A stretch of 6,794 nt of DNA. Origin: Legionellaceae bacterium. Lineage in GTDB: Bacteria; Pseudomonadota; Gammaproteobacteria; Legionellales; Legionellaceae. A program made the position numbers and the translations under genes. The stretch spans positions 1-6,794 of the forward strand of contig CANISA010000085.1 in assembly GCA_947470005.1 (NCBI GenBank). Reading direction: 5' to 3'. Below are positions 1 to 6,222 of this stretch, one piece after another. Numbering within the stretch: the first letter of the stretch is position 1; every line of letters begins with the position of its first letter. The notes beneath the pieces are model-generated. The model saw only the letters and a list, made by a program, of their open reading frames with translations, was not told the DNA's origin and searched no databases.

Positions 1-399
1 CTCTTGCCTTCTAATCTTCTCGGTCGCGCAGAAGTGCGAAGCTTAGCGTTGATCATTGCTTGTGACATGCATCCGCTGAATAATTTACGTGTCTTGCAAC
101 AGTTACGCGCACAATTTCATGCCAGTGATGATCAGGTCAATGCCTGGTACCATCACTGGTTAAAAACAGGTTTTGATGCGTTTGAAGCGAAACTCCAACG
201 GTTGCCACGGAAACATCCGGTCTGCTACGGACACGAGGTAAGCCTTGCTGACCTCTGCTTGATTCCACAAGTTTACAATGCCAAACGCTTTGAATTTTCC
301 ATGACAGCTTATCCATTAATTGAAGACATTAATGAACACTGCACAAGAATCACAGCCTTCAGAGAGGCAGCACCTGAGCCTGCTGATTGTGCCTTATAA
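1..399 (+). CDS. maiA: Maleylacetoacetate isomerase / zeta-class GST, C-terminal part (5' truncated by window edge)
   Basis: The reading frame is open from base 1, so this is the 3' end of a longer gene; about 133 residues are visible. They form the alpha-helical C-terminal domain of a glutathione S-transferase. Two stretches match zeta-class enzymes as I know them: ACDMHPLNNLRVLQ near the start, typical of MaiA, and SLADLCLIPQVYNAKRF followed by the AYPLI segment. MaiA isomerises maleylacetoacetate to fumarylacetoacetate with glutathione in cytosolic tyrosine/phenylalanine degradation. The N-terminal thioredoxin-like domain with the catalytic Ser/Cys lies upstream and cannot be checked. The stop is 11 bp before the astD ATG, so the two genes are probably co-transcribed; pairing with ast genes rather than with fumarylacetoacetase is unusual. 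Another GST subclass is possible but less likely. Confidence 0.85.
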   Translation, partial: LLPSNLLGRAEVRSLALIIACDMHPLNNLRVLQQLRAQFHASDDQVNAWYHHWLKTGFDAFEAKLQRLPRKHPVCYGHEVSLADLCLIPQVYNAKRFEFSMTAYPLIEDINEHCTRITAFREAAPEPADCAL

Positions 400-401
400 G
401 G
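398..401 (+). promoter_or_regulatory. Ribosome binding site for astD
   Basis: AAGG lies 9 nt before the ATG at 411 and overlaps the maiA stop codon. It supports that ATG as the astD start over an in-frame TTG at 387, which would sit inside maiA. It also suggests translational coupling between the two genes. Confidence 0.6.
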
Positions 402-410
402 CGTAAAGCA

Positions 411-1895
411 ATGCACGAGAACAACGCAGAAGCTCATTACATCAACGGGCAATGGACCCTCGGCACAGGTGAGGCACTTCTCTCAATAAACCCTGTGGAT
501 AACAGCATTATCTGGCACGGCACGTGCGCGACGAACACAGCGATCAGCGACGCATGCCTTGCTGCACGAACAGCACTACCCACATGGGCAAATCTGAGTT
601 TGACCACGCGCGCGAACCATCTGCATGCGTTTGCAAAACACATCGAACAACGACGTGAAGCATTAACCGCCTTAATCGCATTAGAAACAGGGAAGCCTCG
701 TTGGGAAGCCGACACGGAAACCCATGCTGTCATCGCAAAAATTGGCCTCTCCATTCAAGCGTACCAAGAGCGCACCGCTGAAAAAGTAACGACCGATGCG
801 AATGCTGTGGCCACTTGCTTGCGATACAAACCCCATGGCGTCATTGCGGTGCTTGGGCCCTTTAATTTCCCAGCCCACTTAAGCAATGGACACATCGTCC
901 CGGCGTTACTCGCGGGTAATACCGTGGTCTATAAACCCAGCGAATTAACCCCGGCAGTTGCTGCATTTGTCGTGCAATGCTGGCATGACAGCGGCCTGCC
1001 AAAAGGTGTTCTTAACCTGATCCAGGGGGATGCACGCGTTGCAAAACGGCTGCTCGATGAAGACATTCAAGGGATCTGTTTCACCGGAAGCTATCGCACA
1101 GGCCTAGCCATTAACCAACAGATGAGTAACCGACCCGAAATAATTTTGGCGCTTGAAATGGGTGGGAATAATCCCTTGGTGATTGACCGCGTACAGAACC
1201 TGCCCGCCGCGGTCTACCAGACCCTGCTCTCAAGCTTCATCACCGCAGGCCAACGCTGCACTGCAGCAAGACGCATCATGATTCCAAATACAGCGCACGG
1301 CGATGATTTTTTAAATCAACTGGAGCACGCCTGTAAACGCTTCCATATCGGTGCACCAAACGAGACACCTGAACCATTCATGGGGCCCGTGATTAGCCAC
1401 GCGCACGCCTTGCAACACCTCGATGCCCAACAAGCTTTGCAAGCACTCGGGGGTAAGAGCTTACTCACCATGACACTCCTTAAAGAAAACGTAAGCTTTC
1501 TTTCACCAGGAATCATCGACATGACGAGCGTTCAGACACCTCCTGACGAAGAAATTTTTGCGCCGTTCATTCAAGTCTACCGTTATGATGATTTCGACCA
1601 AGCACTCACGTTGGCAAATCAAACACGTTATGGCTTAGCCGCTGGTTTGTTCAGCGATAACCCCACCGTCTACGCGCAGTTTTATCAAACGATTCGGGCC
1701 GGCCTTATCTATTGGAATCGCGCAACCACCGGGGCATCGAGTCAACTCCCTTTTGGCGGGATCGGACAAAGTGGCAATCACCGCCCCAGCGCTTATTTTG
1801 CCGCTGATTATTGCGCATACCCGATTGCAAGCTTGGAGCAACCTCAATTATCCCTTCCTGATGTTCGATTACCTGGGATTAAATTTGAACAATAA
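411..1895 (+). CDS. astD: N-succinylglutamate 5-semialdehyde dehydrogenase
   Basis: This NAD-dependent aldehyde dehydrogenase oxidises N-succinylglutamate semialdehyde to N-succinylglutamate, the fourth step of the arginine succinyltransferase (AST) pathway, in the cytosol. The product is 494 aa from the ATG at 411, close to the 492 aa of E. coli AstD. ALDH hallmarks are in order: the NAD-binding GPFNFP segment and KPSELTP, the FTGS turn, the general-base glutamate in LEMGGNNP (E249), the catalytic cysteine in AGQRCT (C283), and a C-terminal PFGGIGQSGNHRPSA. ETGKPRWEA, LEMGGNNP and SGNHRPSA are AstD-like rather than generic ALDH. The gene begins 11 bp after maiA and its end overlaps or abuts astB, as expected in an operon. 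All key residues are present. Identification is secure from sequence resemblance. Confidence 0.97.
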   Translation: MHENNAEAHYINGQWTLGTGEALLSINPVDNSIIWHGTCATNTAISDACLAARTALPTWANLSLTTRANHLHAFAKHIEQRREALTALIALETGKPRWEADTETHAVIAKIGLSIQAYQERTAEKVTTDANAVATCLRYKPHGVIAVLGPFNFPAHLSNGHIVPALLAGNTVVYKPSELTPAVAAFVVQCWHDSGLPKGVLNLIQGDARVAKRLLDEDIQGICFTGSYRTGLAINQQMSNRPEIILALEMGGNNPLVIDRVQNLPAAVYQTLLSSFITAGQRCTAARRIMIPNTAHGDDFLNQLEHACKRFHIGAPNETPEPFMGPVISHAHALQHLDAQQALQALGGKSLLTMTLLKENVSFLSPGIIDMTSVQTPPDEEIFAPFIQVYRYDDFDQALTLANQTRYGLAAGLFSDNPTVYAQFYQTIRAGLIYWNRATTGASSQLPFGGIGQSGNHRPSAYFAADYCAYPIASLEQPQLSLPDVRLPGIKFEQ

Positions 1896-3264
1896 AAGAG
1901 ATGTTTTCGAATTAAACCTGGATGGCCTCGTTGGCCCCACCCATCACTACGCCGGACTGTCTCCCGGAAACATGGCCTCCACCTCAAATGCGTACACCGT
2001 AGCAAACCCCGCTGCCGCCGCGCACCAAGGGATTGAAAAAATGCGTTTTTTACACCGCCTCGGTCTCAAGCAAGCCGTGCTTCCCCCGCATGCGCGCCCC
2101 AATTTGACGCTGCTGCGCCAACTGGGATTCAGTGGATCACATCGACACCTGGTCAATCAAGCCAAAAGCCGCGCACCAGCACTTCTAGCCGCCTGCTATT
2201 CCGCCTCAAGCATGTGGACAGCAAACGCCGCGACCGTTTCTCCCAGTACCGACACAGTCGATGGCCTGGTGCACATCACAGCGGCCAATTTGGTCAACCA
2301 ATTGCACCGGCACCAAGAAGCTGATTTCTCTCGCCGCCTGCTACAGCACGTGTTTGCCGATAAGCGCTATTTTAAACATCACCCCGTTCTCCCCAAAACA
2401 CCTGCCATGGGTGATGAAGGAGCCGCCAATCACAGCCGTCTATGCGCACACCACGGGGGCCCTGGCATCCACCTGTTTGTTCATGGACGACAAGCGTTAG
2501 GAGAATCCGGTACGCCTTCTCCTACGCGCTTCCCTGCCAGACAAACGTTAGAGGCCTCTGAAGCAATCGCACGCAGTCATCAGCTCAACCCAGAAAGCGT
2601 GCTCTTTGCCTGTCAAAACCCACACGCCATTGATCGCGGAGTCTTTCATCATGATGTGATTGGCGTGGCGAATGAATCGCTCTTATTGATTCATCAAGAC
2701 GCATTAGTGAACCAATCCGTTATTCTAAATCAATTGCTCCAACGCGCAGACTACCCGCTCCAAATCATTGAGATAGCGCGCGAGCAATTCACGCTCGAAG
2801 ACGCCGTCAAGAGTTATGTGTTCAATTCTCAACTGCTCACCTTGCCATCCACCACACCGCAAAAAAACATGCTCCTCCTCGCACCGAAAGAATCTGAAAC
2901 ACACCCTCGGGTAAGGCCATGGATTGACGCGCTCATCATGGATAAACAAAACCCCGTGACACACGTGCATTTTCTCGATCTAAAGCAAAGCATGCAAAAT
3001 GGCGGTGGTCCCGCTTGTTTGCGCCTACGGGTCCCCCTCAACACCGTCGAATTACACGCCATGCACCCGCATGTTTTAGTCAATGAAGCCCTGTTAGATA
3101 CCTTGGATCAATGGGTCGATCGCCACTACCGAACCGAGCTTCATTTCGACGATCTTGCCGATCTGGCTCTGATGCGTGAAGCCTCCCGCGCACTGGACGA
3201 ACTCACGCATATTCTCAAGCTAGGCAATATTTATCCTTTTCAACGCCAAGGAATCAGATCATGA
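1861..3264 (+). CDS. astB: N-succinylarginine dihydrolase
   Basis: AstB hydrolyses N2-succinylarginine to succinylornithine, CO2 and two ammonia, the second AST step. It is a five-bladed propeller of the guanidino-modifying superfamily. The match covers the whole protein: LDGLVGPTHHYAGLSPGN at the N-terminus, MWTANAATVSPS, GDEGAANHSR, FPARQT, VFHHDVIGVAN, MQNGGGPACLRLRVPL and a terminal NIYPFQRQG. Numbered from the ATG at 1861, the expected catalytic triad residues are Glu186, His263 and Cys386. That start gives 467 aa versus 447 in E. coli; the extra length is mostly an N-terminal extension, and the gene would overlap astD by 35 bp with no clear ribosome binding site. A TTG at 1885 is an alternative (459 aa). 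Family homology begins only near 1903-1909, where no in-frame start codon exists. The stop is part of an ATGA overlap with the next ORF. Function is secure; the start is not. Confidence 0.95.
   Translation: MFDYLGLNLNNKRDVFELNLDGLVGPTHHYAGLSPGNMASTSNAYTVANPAAAAHQGIEKMRFLHRLGLKQAVLPPHARPNLTLLRQLGFSGSHRHLVNQAKSRAPALLAACYSASSMWTANAATVSPSTDTVDGLVHITAANLVNQLHRHQEADFSRRLLQHVFADKRYFKHHPVLPKTPAMGDEGAANHSRLCAHHGGPGIHLFVHGRQALGESGTPSPTRFPARQTLEASEAIARSHQLNPESVLFACQNPHAIDRGVFHHDVIGVANESLLLIHQDALVNQSVILNQLLQRADYPLQIIEIAREQFTLEDAVKSYVFNSQLLTLPSTTPQKNMLLLAPKESETHPRVRPWIDALIMDKQNPVTHVHFLDLKQSMQNGGGPACLRLRVPLNTVELHAMHPHVLVNEALLDTLDQWVDRHYRTELHFDDLADLALMREASRALDELTHILKLGNIYPFQRQGIRS
3248..3252 (+). promoter_or_regulatory. 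Ribosome binding site for the ORF at 3261
   Basis: AAGGA inside the last codons of astB lies 8 nt before the ATG at 3261. With the ATGA overlap it forms a standard translational-coupling arrangement, the main reason to take the short downstream ORF as a true or formerly true gene start. Confidence 0.55.
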
Positions 3265-3431
3265 AAACCATTTTTCACGACGTTGTGACTTATTTTCTTA
3301 TTCAAGGCATTAACAACATAGATGAATGCTCACATCAGGCTGATCAAACGCGGCTCAACACGTTCAGCACGGAGTGCAATAGGCTCAGCTATGGTTTTTT
3401 TCAATCGGACCTGATAGCGAATTATCAATAG
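3261..3431 (+). CDS. 56-aa ORF coupled to astB; unrecognised, possibly an astE remnant
   Basis: The ATG overlaps the astB TGA as ATGA and has an AAGGA ribosome binding site 8 nt upstream, so initiation signals are good. The ORF ends with TAG 18 bp before the end of the convergent ClC gene. The 56-residue product begins MKTIFHDVVTYFL and has three cysteines and a polar middle. It has no signal peptide or clear membrane helix, and I cannot assign it to a family with confidence. In many AST operons the next gene is astE (succinylglutamate desuccinylase, about 320 aa). A short stretch, ADQTRLN, loosely resembles the region after the first strand of AstE proteins, so this may be the stump of a deleted astE. 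It could also be a genuine small protein. The zinc ligands of AstE (the HGNE region) are absent, so desuccinylase activity is not expected. Confidence 0.45.
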   Translation: MKTIFHDVVTYFLIQGINNIDECSHQADQTRLNTFSTECNRLSYGFFQSDLIANYQ

Positions 3432-3449
3432 AATACATGATGAGTGTTA

Positions 3450-4754
3450 TCACTGAGGCCCCGTCTGCACGCGCCACGGATTCAGGGTCCGCCGCAATAG
3501 CTGAGTATAGATAGGCGCGACGCCAGCCAACTGCACCACCGTTGTTGCGGTTAAGCACGACACCATCAACGGCAGTATGAGTGCATAATTTTTTGTCATT
3601 TCCACCACTAACACAATACCCGTAACCGGGGCACGCACGGTCGCAGAAAAAAGAGCACCCATGCCGGCCACGGCAAACATCCCTGGTTCAACTAATTCAT
3701 TCGATAGACACCCTTGAAACAAGCATGACACACCCAGTCCCAATAGCGTCCCCAATGCCAACATCGGTGCAAAAATACCGCCCGGAACGCCTAGGTTATA
3801 ACAAAGCATCGTCGTTACAAACCGTACCAAAAAAAGTCCAGCCAAGATGCCAACACCCGGAGCAAGATTCAGCGACTGCTGAATAATCCGATACCCACCG
3901 CCCACGGCTTCCGGCCAGGCATACGCCAAATAGCCGATGAGGAGCGCCACGCACACCACATACCCGCTCCGAAAACCAACGGTCCGATGGTCCATCCATT
4001 TTAAAGAACCCATCAATACACGGTTAAACACAACGCCGATAAAACCCATGAGTAGCCCAAACACAAAAAACAACCACAACGAACTTAACGGCGGGGCATT
4101 AAACACGGGCATCATAATCGCTTGTTGATCTCCGAGTATCGCGTGTAAGACTACATTCGACGCGACGCAACTAATGGCCACCGTTTTGAAATGCAAAAAG
4201 GGCAACGAAAACGAGCGACGCATTTCTTCCATCACAAAAAGAACCCCGGCCAATGGCGCATTAAACGCCGTAGCCAATCCAGCCGCCGCGCCTGCGGCAA
4301 TCAGCGCGTCGCAACGCTTAGAGCTCAGACGAAAAAACTCCCCTAACATCTGCCCGACACTTCCTCCCATCTGAACAGTAGGGCCTTCCCGACCCACAAC
4401 CACGTTGGATGCAATGGCACACAGTCCACCCAAAAACTTGACCGGAATCAAGCGACGCCAGCGGATACGGCGCTCATGCAACAACGCGCCTTCTATTTCT
4501 GGAATACCGCTCCCCGCAGCCTCTGGCGCAATTCGCTTCACCAACGTGCAGGCAAACAAAACCATCATAAGTGTCAGGGCAGGGGAAAAAAACCTCTCAG
4601 GAATGCCAACAGAGGCCGCGTAGCGCACGACGCCTTGCATCTCTGCTACCAGCTTATCAATGCCCCACTGAAAAGCAGAACCCAATACTCCAGTCAGCAT
4701 ACCCACCAAAATCGCTAGCAGATAAAATGTAATTATTTTCCGATAACGGATCAC
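3450..4754 (-). CDS. ClC-family chloride/proton antiporter
   Basis: This inner-membrane ClC protein exchanges chloride for protons. The product is 434 aa, somewhat shorter than E. coli ClcA (473), mainly at the termini. The selectivity-filter and gating motifs are intact: GSGIPEIEG (81-89), GREGPTVQMGG (121-131) with gating glutamate E123, GGIFAPMLALG (325-335), and a tyrosine in APIYTQL (Y416) matching the chloride-coordinating tyrosine of ClcA. The internal proton glutamate region is conserved as MEEMRR (E176/E177), which argues for an exchanger rather than a channel. Hydrophobic helices run throughout, and no cytoplasmic CBS domains follow. The start is GTG, preceded by a GGGGGT stretch about 3 nt upstream; no in-frame ATG lies nearby. 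It is convergent with the ast operon and divergent from the YgfB-family gene. A role in acid resistance or charge compensation is known for relatives, but substrate and role here are inferred. Confidence 0.95.
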   Translation of the reverse strand: MIRYRKIITFYLLAILVGMLTGVLGSAFQWGIDKLVAEMQGVVRYAASVGIPERFFSPALTLMMVLFACTLVKRIAPEAAGSGIPEIEGALLHERRIRWRRLIPVKFLGGLCAIASNVVVGREGPTVQMGGSVGQMLGEFFRLSSKRCDALIAAGAAAGLATAFNAPLAGVLFVMEEMRRSFSLPFLHFKTVAISCVASNVVLHAILGDQQAIMMPVFNAPPLSSLWLFFVFGLLMGFIGVVFNRVLMGSLKWMDHRTVGFRSGYVVCVALLIGYLAYAWPEAVGGGYRIIQQSLNLAPGVGILAGLFLVRFVTTMLCYNLGVPGGIFAPMLALGTLLGLGVSCLFQGCLSNELVEPGMFAVAGMGALFSATVRAPVTGIVLVVEMTKNYALILPLMVSCLTATTVVQLAGVAPIYTQLLRRTLNPWRVQTGPQ

Positions 4755-4781
4755 GTCACCCCCACACCAGACAAGCTATTC

Positions 4782-4794
4782 GTATCTACGATAC
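4782..4794. repeat. 13-bp inverted repeat upstream of the ClC gene
   Basis: GTATC-TAC-GATAC is a perfect 5-bp dyad with a 3-nt spacer, 28-40 bp upstream of the GTG start. It could be an operator or a small leader hairpin. I could not place a convincing promoter for the ClC gene around it. A 5-bp dyad also occurs easily by chance. Confidence 0.25.
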
Positions 4795-4854
4795 CGCTAA
4801 ACCTACTGATTAACACCACTTATTTTTCAAAAAATTGACTGACGAGCCTACTGG

Positions 4855-4883
4855 TTCAAAATACATTCATGCTGGAGTATAAT
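4855..4883 (+). promoter_or_regulatory. Sigma70-type promoter for the YgfB-family operon
   Basis: A perfect -10 box TATAAT (4878-4883) lies 17 bp after TTCAAA (4855-4860), which matches the -35 consensus at four of six positions. Transcription would start near 4890, giving a leader of about 43 nt before the ATG at 4933. A stronger-looking TTGACT at 4835-4840 has only a poor -10 at the right distance. This divergent intergenic region (4755-4932) must also hold the ClC promoter. Confidence 0.6.
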
Positions 4884-4932
4884 AGGTGATGAGTGTCTTG
4901 AGAAATTAGAATTTTTTAAATAAGAGCTAACT

Positions 4933-5514
4933 ATGTCGATGAATAATATACCTCAACATCTTCCGGACTATATAACGTTCGTTCACTCCATTGCGGTACT
5001 CGCTCTGCCCGTTTCTGGCAGCACATTGCATGGTGTCATGTGCGGGTATTTATCTGCCGGCGCCACGCTAGAGGGTGAAGCCTATTTACGTACGCTCATC
5101 ATGAATAAAAACGATGAAAACACGCGTTCAGCCGCGTTATCTCTGTTCAACGTTTACGCCGTCAGCCAACAACAAATGGGGCATCTTGGTTTTGACTTCC
5201 AACTACTCCTCCCAGACGAAGACGAGCCATTACCTACGCGTGCCCAAGCATTCAGCGAATGGTGTAACGGGTTCACACAAGGCATCACCCTCGCTGGCAT
5301 TGACTGTAATCAGCTCCAGGATGAAGACGCACAAGAGGCCATCCAACACTTAAATGAATTTGCACAACTTGACTATCATTCTCTACACGTTGATACAGAA
5401 GATGAGCAGGCTCTCATGGAAGTATGTGAGTACACACGAATGGCTGTATTACATATTCACAGTGACGTGCATACACATAAAGCCATAACCGGCGGCTCCG
5501 AAACAGCGCATTAA
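4933..5514 (+). CDS. ygfB: YgfB/YecA family protein (UPF0149)
   Basis: The product is 193 aa, nearly the length of E. coli YgfB (192), and the family pattern runs along it: a helical N-terminus with TLHGVMCGYLSAGA (31-44), GFDFQLLLPDEDEPL (86-100), the acidic/aromatic block RAQAFSEWCNGFTQGITLAG (103-122), LNEFAQLDY (140-148) and a final helix MEVCEYTRMAVLHIH (162-176). It is acidic, soluble and probably all-helical. No catalytic motif is known in the family; in Pseudomonas aeruginosa a YgfB protein affects antibiotic resistance through transcriptional control, but no role can be assigned here. The ATG at 4933 has AAGAG 6 nt upstream; an in-frame ATG at 4939 is a second choice. In E. coli and many relatives ygfB precedes pepP-ubiH; here a DUF1499-like gene follows after 11 bp. 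The C-terminal SEC-A-like zinc motif of YecA proteins is absent. Confidence 0.88.
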   Translation: MSMNNIPQHLPDYITFVHSIAVLALPVSGSTLHGVMCGYLSAGATLEGEAYLRTLIMNKNDENTRSAALSLFNVYAVSQQQMGHLGFDFQLLLPDEDEPLPTRAQAFSEWCNGFTQGITLAGIDCNQLQDEDAQEAIQHLNEFAQLDYHSLHVDTEDEQALMEVCEYTRMAVLHIHSDVHTHKAITGGSETAH

Positions 5515-5525
5515 AAGGAAAAATA

Positions 5526-5963
5526 ATGGGAAGCAGCTACATGAAGAACACGGTAATTAACTACTCCTTGCTCATCCTATTATTTATTCTCAGCCTGACG
5601 ATATTAACTCAGTTATTATTCCCTACCTTAAATTATCGTCCCATGCCCACGGGGTTGTGTGAGGGAACACTTTCTCCAAGCAAGCCCAATTGGGTGAGTA
5701 GTTTGGTCCAGTCATCCAATAGCCATCATATCGCTCCCCTTCAAGGTAACACGCTGGCGTTGATTGCCTCTCACCTAAAAAAAGCTCAAATAGTAGATTT
5801 GAATACCTCCCGCCTGATTGCTTATCGCCAAAGTCCCTTACTCTCGTTCACCGATTGGATTTGCATAAAATCCAACGGTGACGTTATTTCCAGTGCAACC
5901 CTGGGGTATTATGACTTTGGTAAAAATCGACAATGGGTCGAAGCGATTAGAGCCAACTCTTAA
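5526..5963 (+). CDS. Membrane-anchored DUF1499-like protein
   Basis: The product is 145 aa from an ATG with AAGGA 6 nt upstream; an internal ATG at 5541 is an alternative start. Residues 11-33 form one hydrophobic helix, a membrane anchor or uncleaved signal. The rest is probably periplasmic. The C-terminal region resembles DUF1499 as I remember it: SPSKPNWVSS (50-59) corresponds to the family's PNCVSS, HHIAPL (67-72) follows, and the tail SATLGYYDFGKNRQWVEAIR (123-142) matches the characteristic RSASRxGxxDxGxNRxRVEA ending. The usual cysteine in PNCVSS is tryptophan here, and the central acidic FVDDVEF-like block is degraded to FTDWICI, so it is a divergent member. DUF1499 has no firmly established function. 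The 11-bp gap from the ygfB stop points to co-transcription. Family assignment is good but not certain. Confidence 0.75.
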   Translation: MGSSYMKNTVINYSLLILLFILSLTILTQLLFPTLNYRPMPTGLCEGTLSPSKPNWVSSLVQSSNSHHIAPLQGNTLALIASHLKKAQIVDLNTSRLIAYRQSPLLSFTDWICIKSNGDVISSATLGYYDFGKNRQWVEAIRANS

Positions 5964-5990
5964 CATACAACACAATCACAGGCCTTTCTT

Positions 5991-6182
5991 ATGTTTGAAC
6001 AACCCATGGAATTGGACAAGACATTAGCAGCAAACGTCAGCGCTCACCCAAAAAAGCTGCGAACAATAATTGCATCATCCCACGAGGCATTAGGTCTTAT
6101 GTATGATGCCGCCCAGACTCAACGCGCCGCGCGACAAACGAGCATAACCTACCCCCTGTCAAAATCATTACCCAACAATTAA
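5991..6182 (+). CDS. Uncertain 63-aa hypothetical protein
   Basis: This ORF begins 27 bp after the DUF1499-like gene. It has a weak AGG 8 nt before the ATG at 5991, and an in-frame ATG at 6006 is a second possible start. The predicted product is polar and probably helical, rich in Ala, and lacks a signal peptide, membrane segment or recognisable motif. The N-terminal 50 residues have balanced, protein-like composition; the last 10 are low in hydrophobics. It occupies what would otherwise be an empty stretch between the DUF1499-like gene and mazG, on the same strand as the former, which slightly favours a real gene at the end of that operon. I do not recognise a family and cannot exclude a chance ORF. 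Confidence 0.35.
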   Translation: MFEQPMELDKTLAANVSAHPKKLRTIIASSHEALGLMYDAAQTQRAARQTSITYPLSKSLPNN

Positions 6183-6222
6183 ACATACCTCGGCAATTCC
6201 GGAAGAGCCTAAAAACGGAGCG

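Noticed and set aside
387..410. TTG at 387 as the astD start
   Set aside because: It lies inside maiA and adds 8 residues not seen in the family; the ATG at 411 has AAGG at good spacing and gives the usual length.
437..878. Minus-strand ORFs across astD (65-105 aa), and similar ones across astB
   Set aside because: They lie entirely opposite well-conserved coding sequence and show no recognisable protein; they are shadows of the real frame.
1753..1860. Start of astB at 1753
   Set aside because: It would overlap astD by more than 140 bp and add some 50 residues without AstB resemblance; the frame is simply open there.
3437..3514. 25-codon plus-strand ORF at the ClC 3' end
   Set aside because: It is short, antisense to the ClC C-terminus and lacks a ribosome binding site.
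3937..4718. Plus-strand ORFs of 63-80 aa opposite the ClC gene
   Set aside because: They are antisense to conserved membrane-protein coding sequence and have no family resemblance.
4835..4863. TTGACT at 4835 as the -35 of the ygfB promoter
   Set aside because: A 17-bp spacer leads to AAAATA, a poor -10; the TTCAAA/TATAAT pair just downstream fits better.
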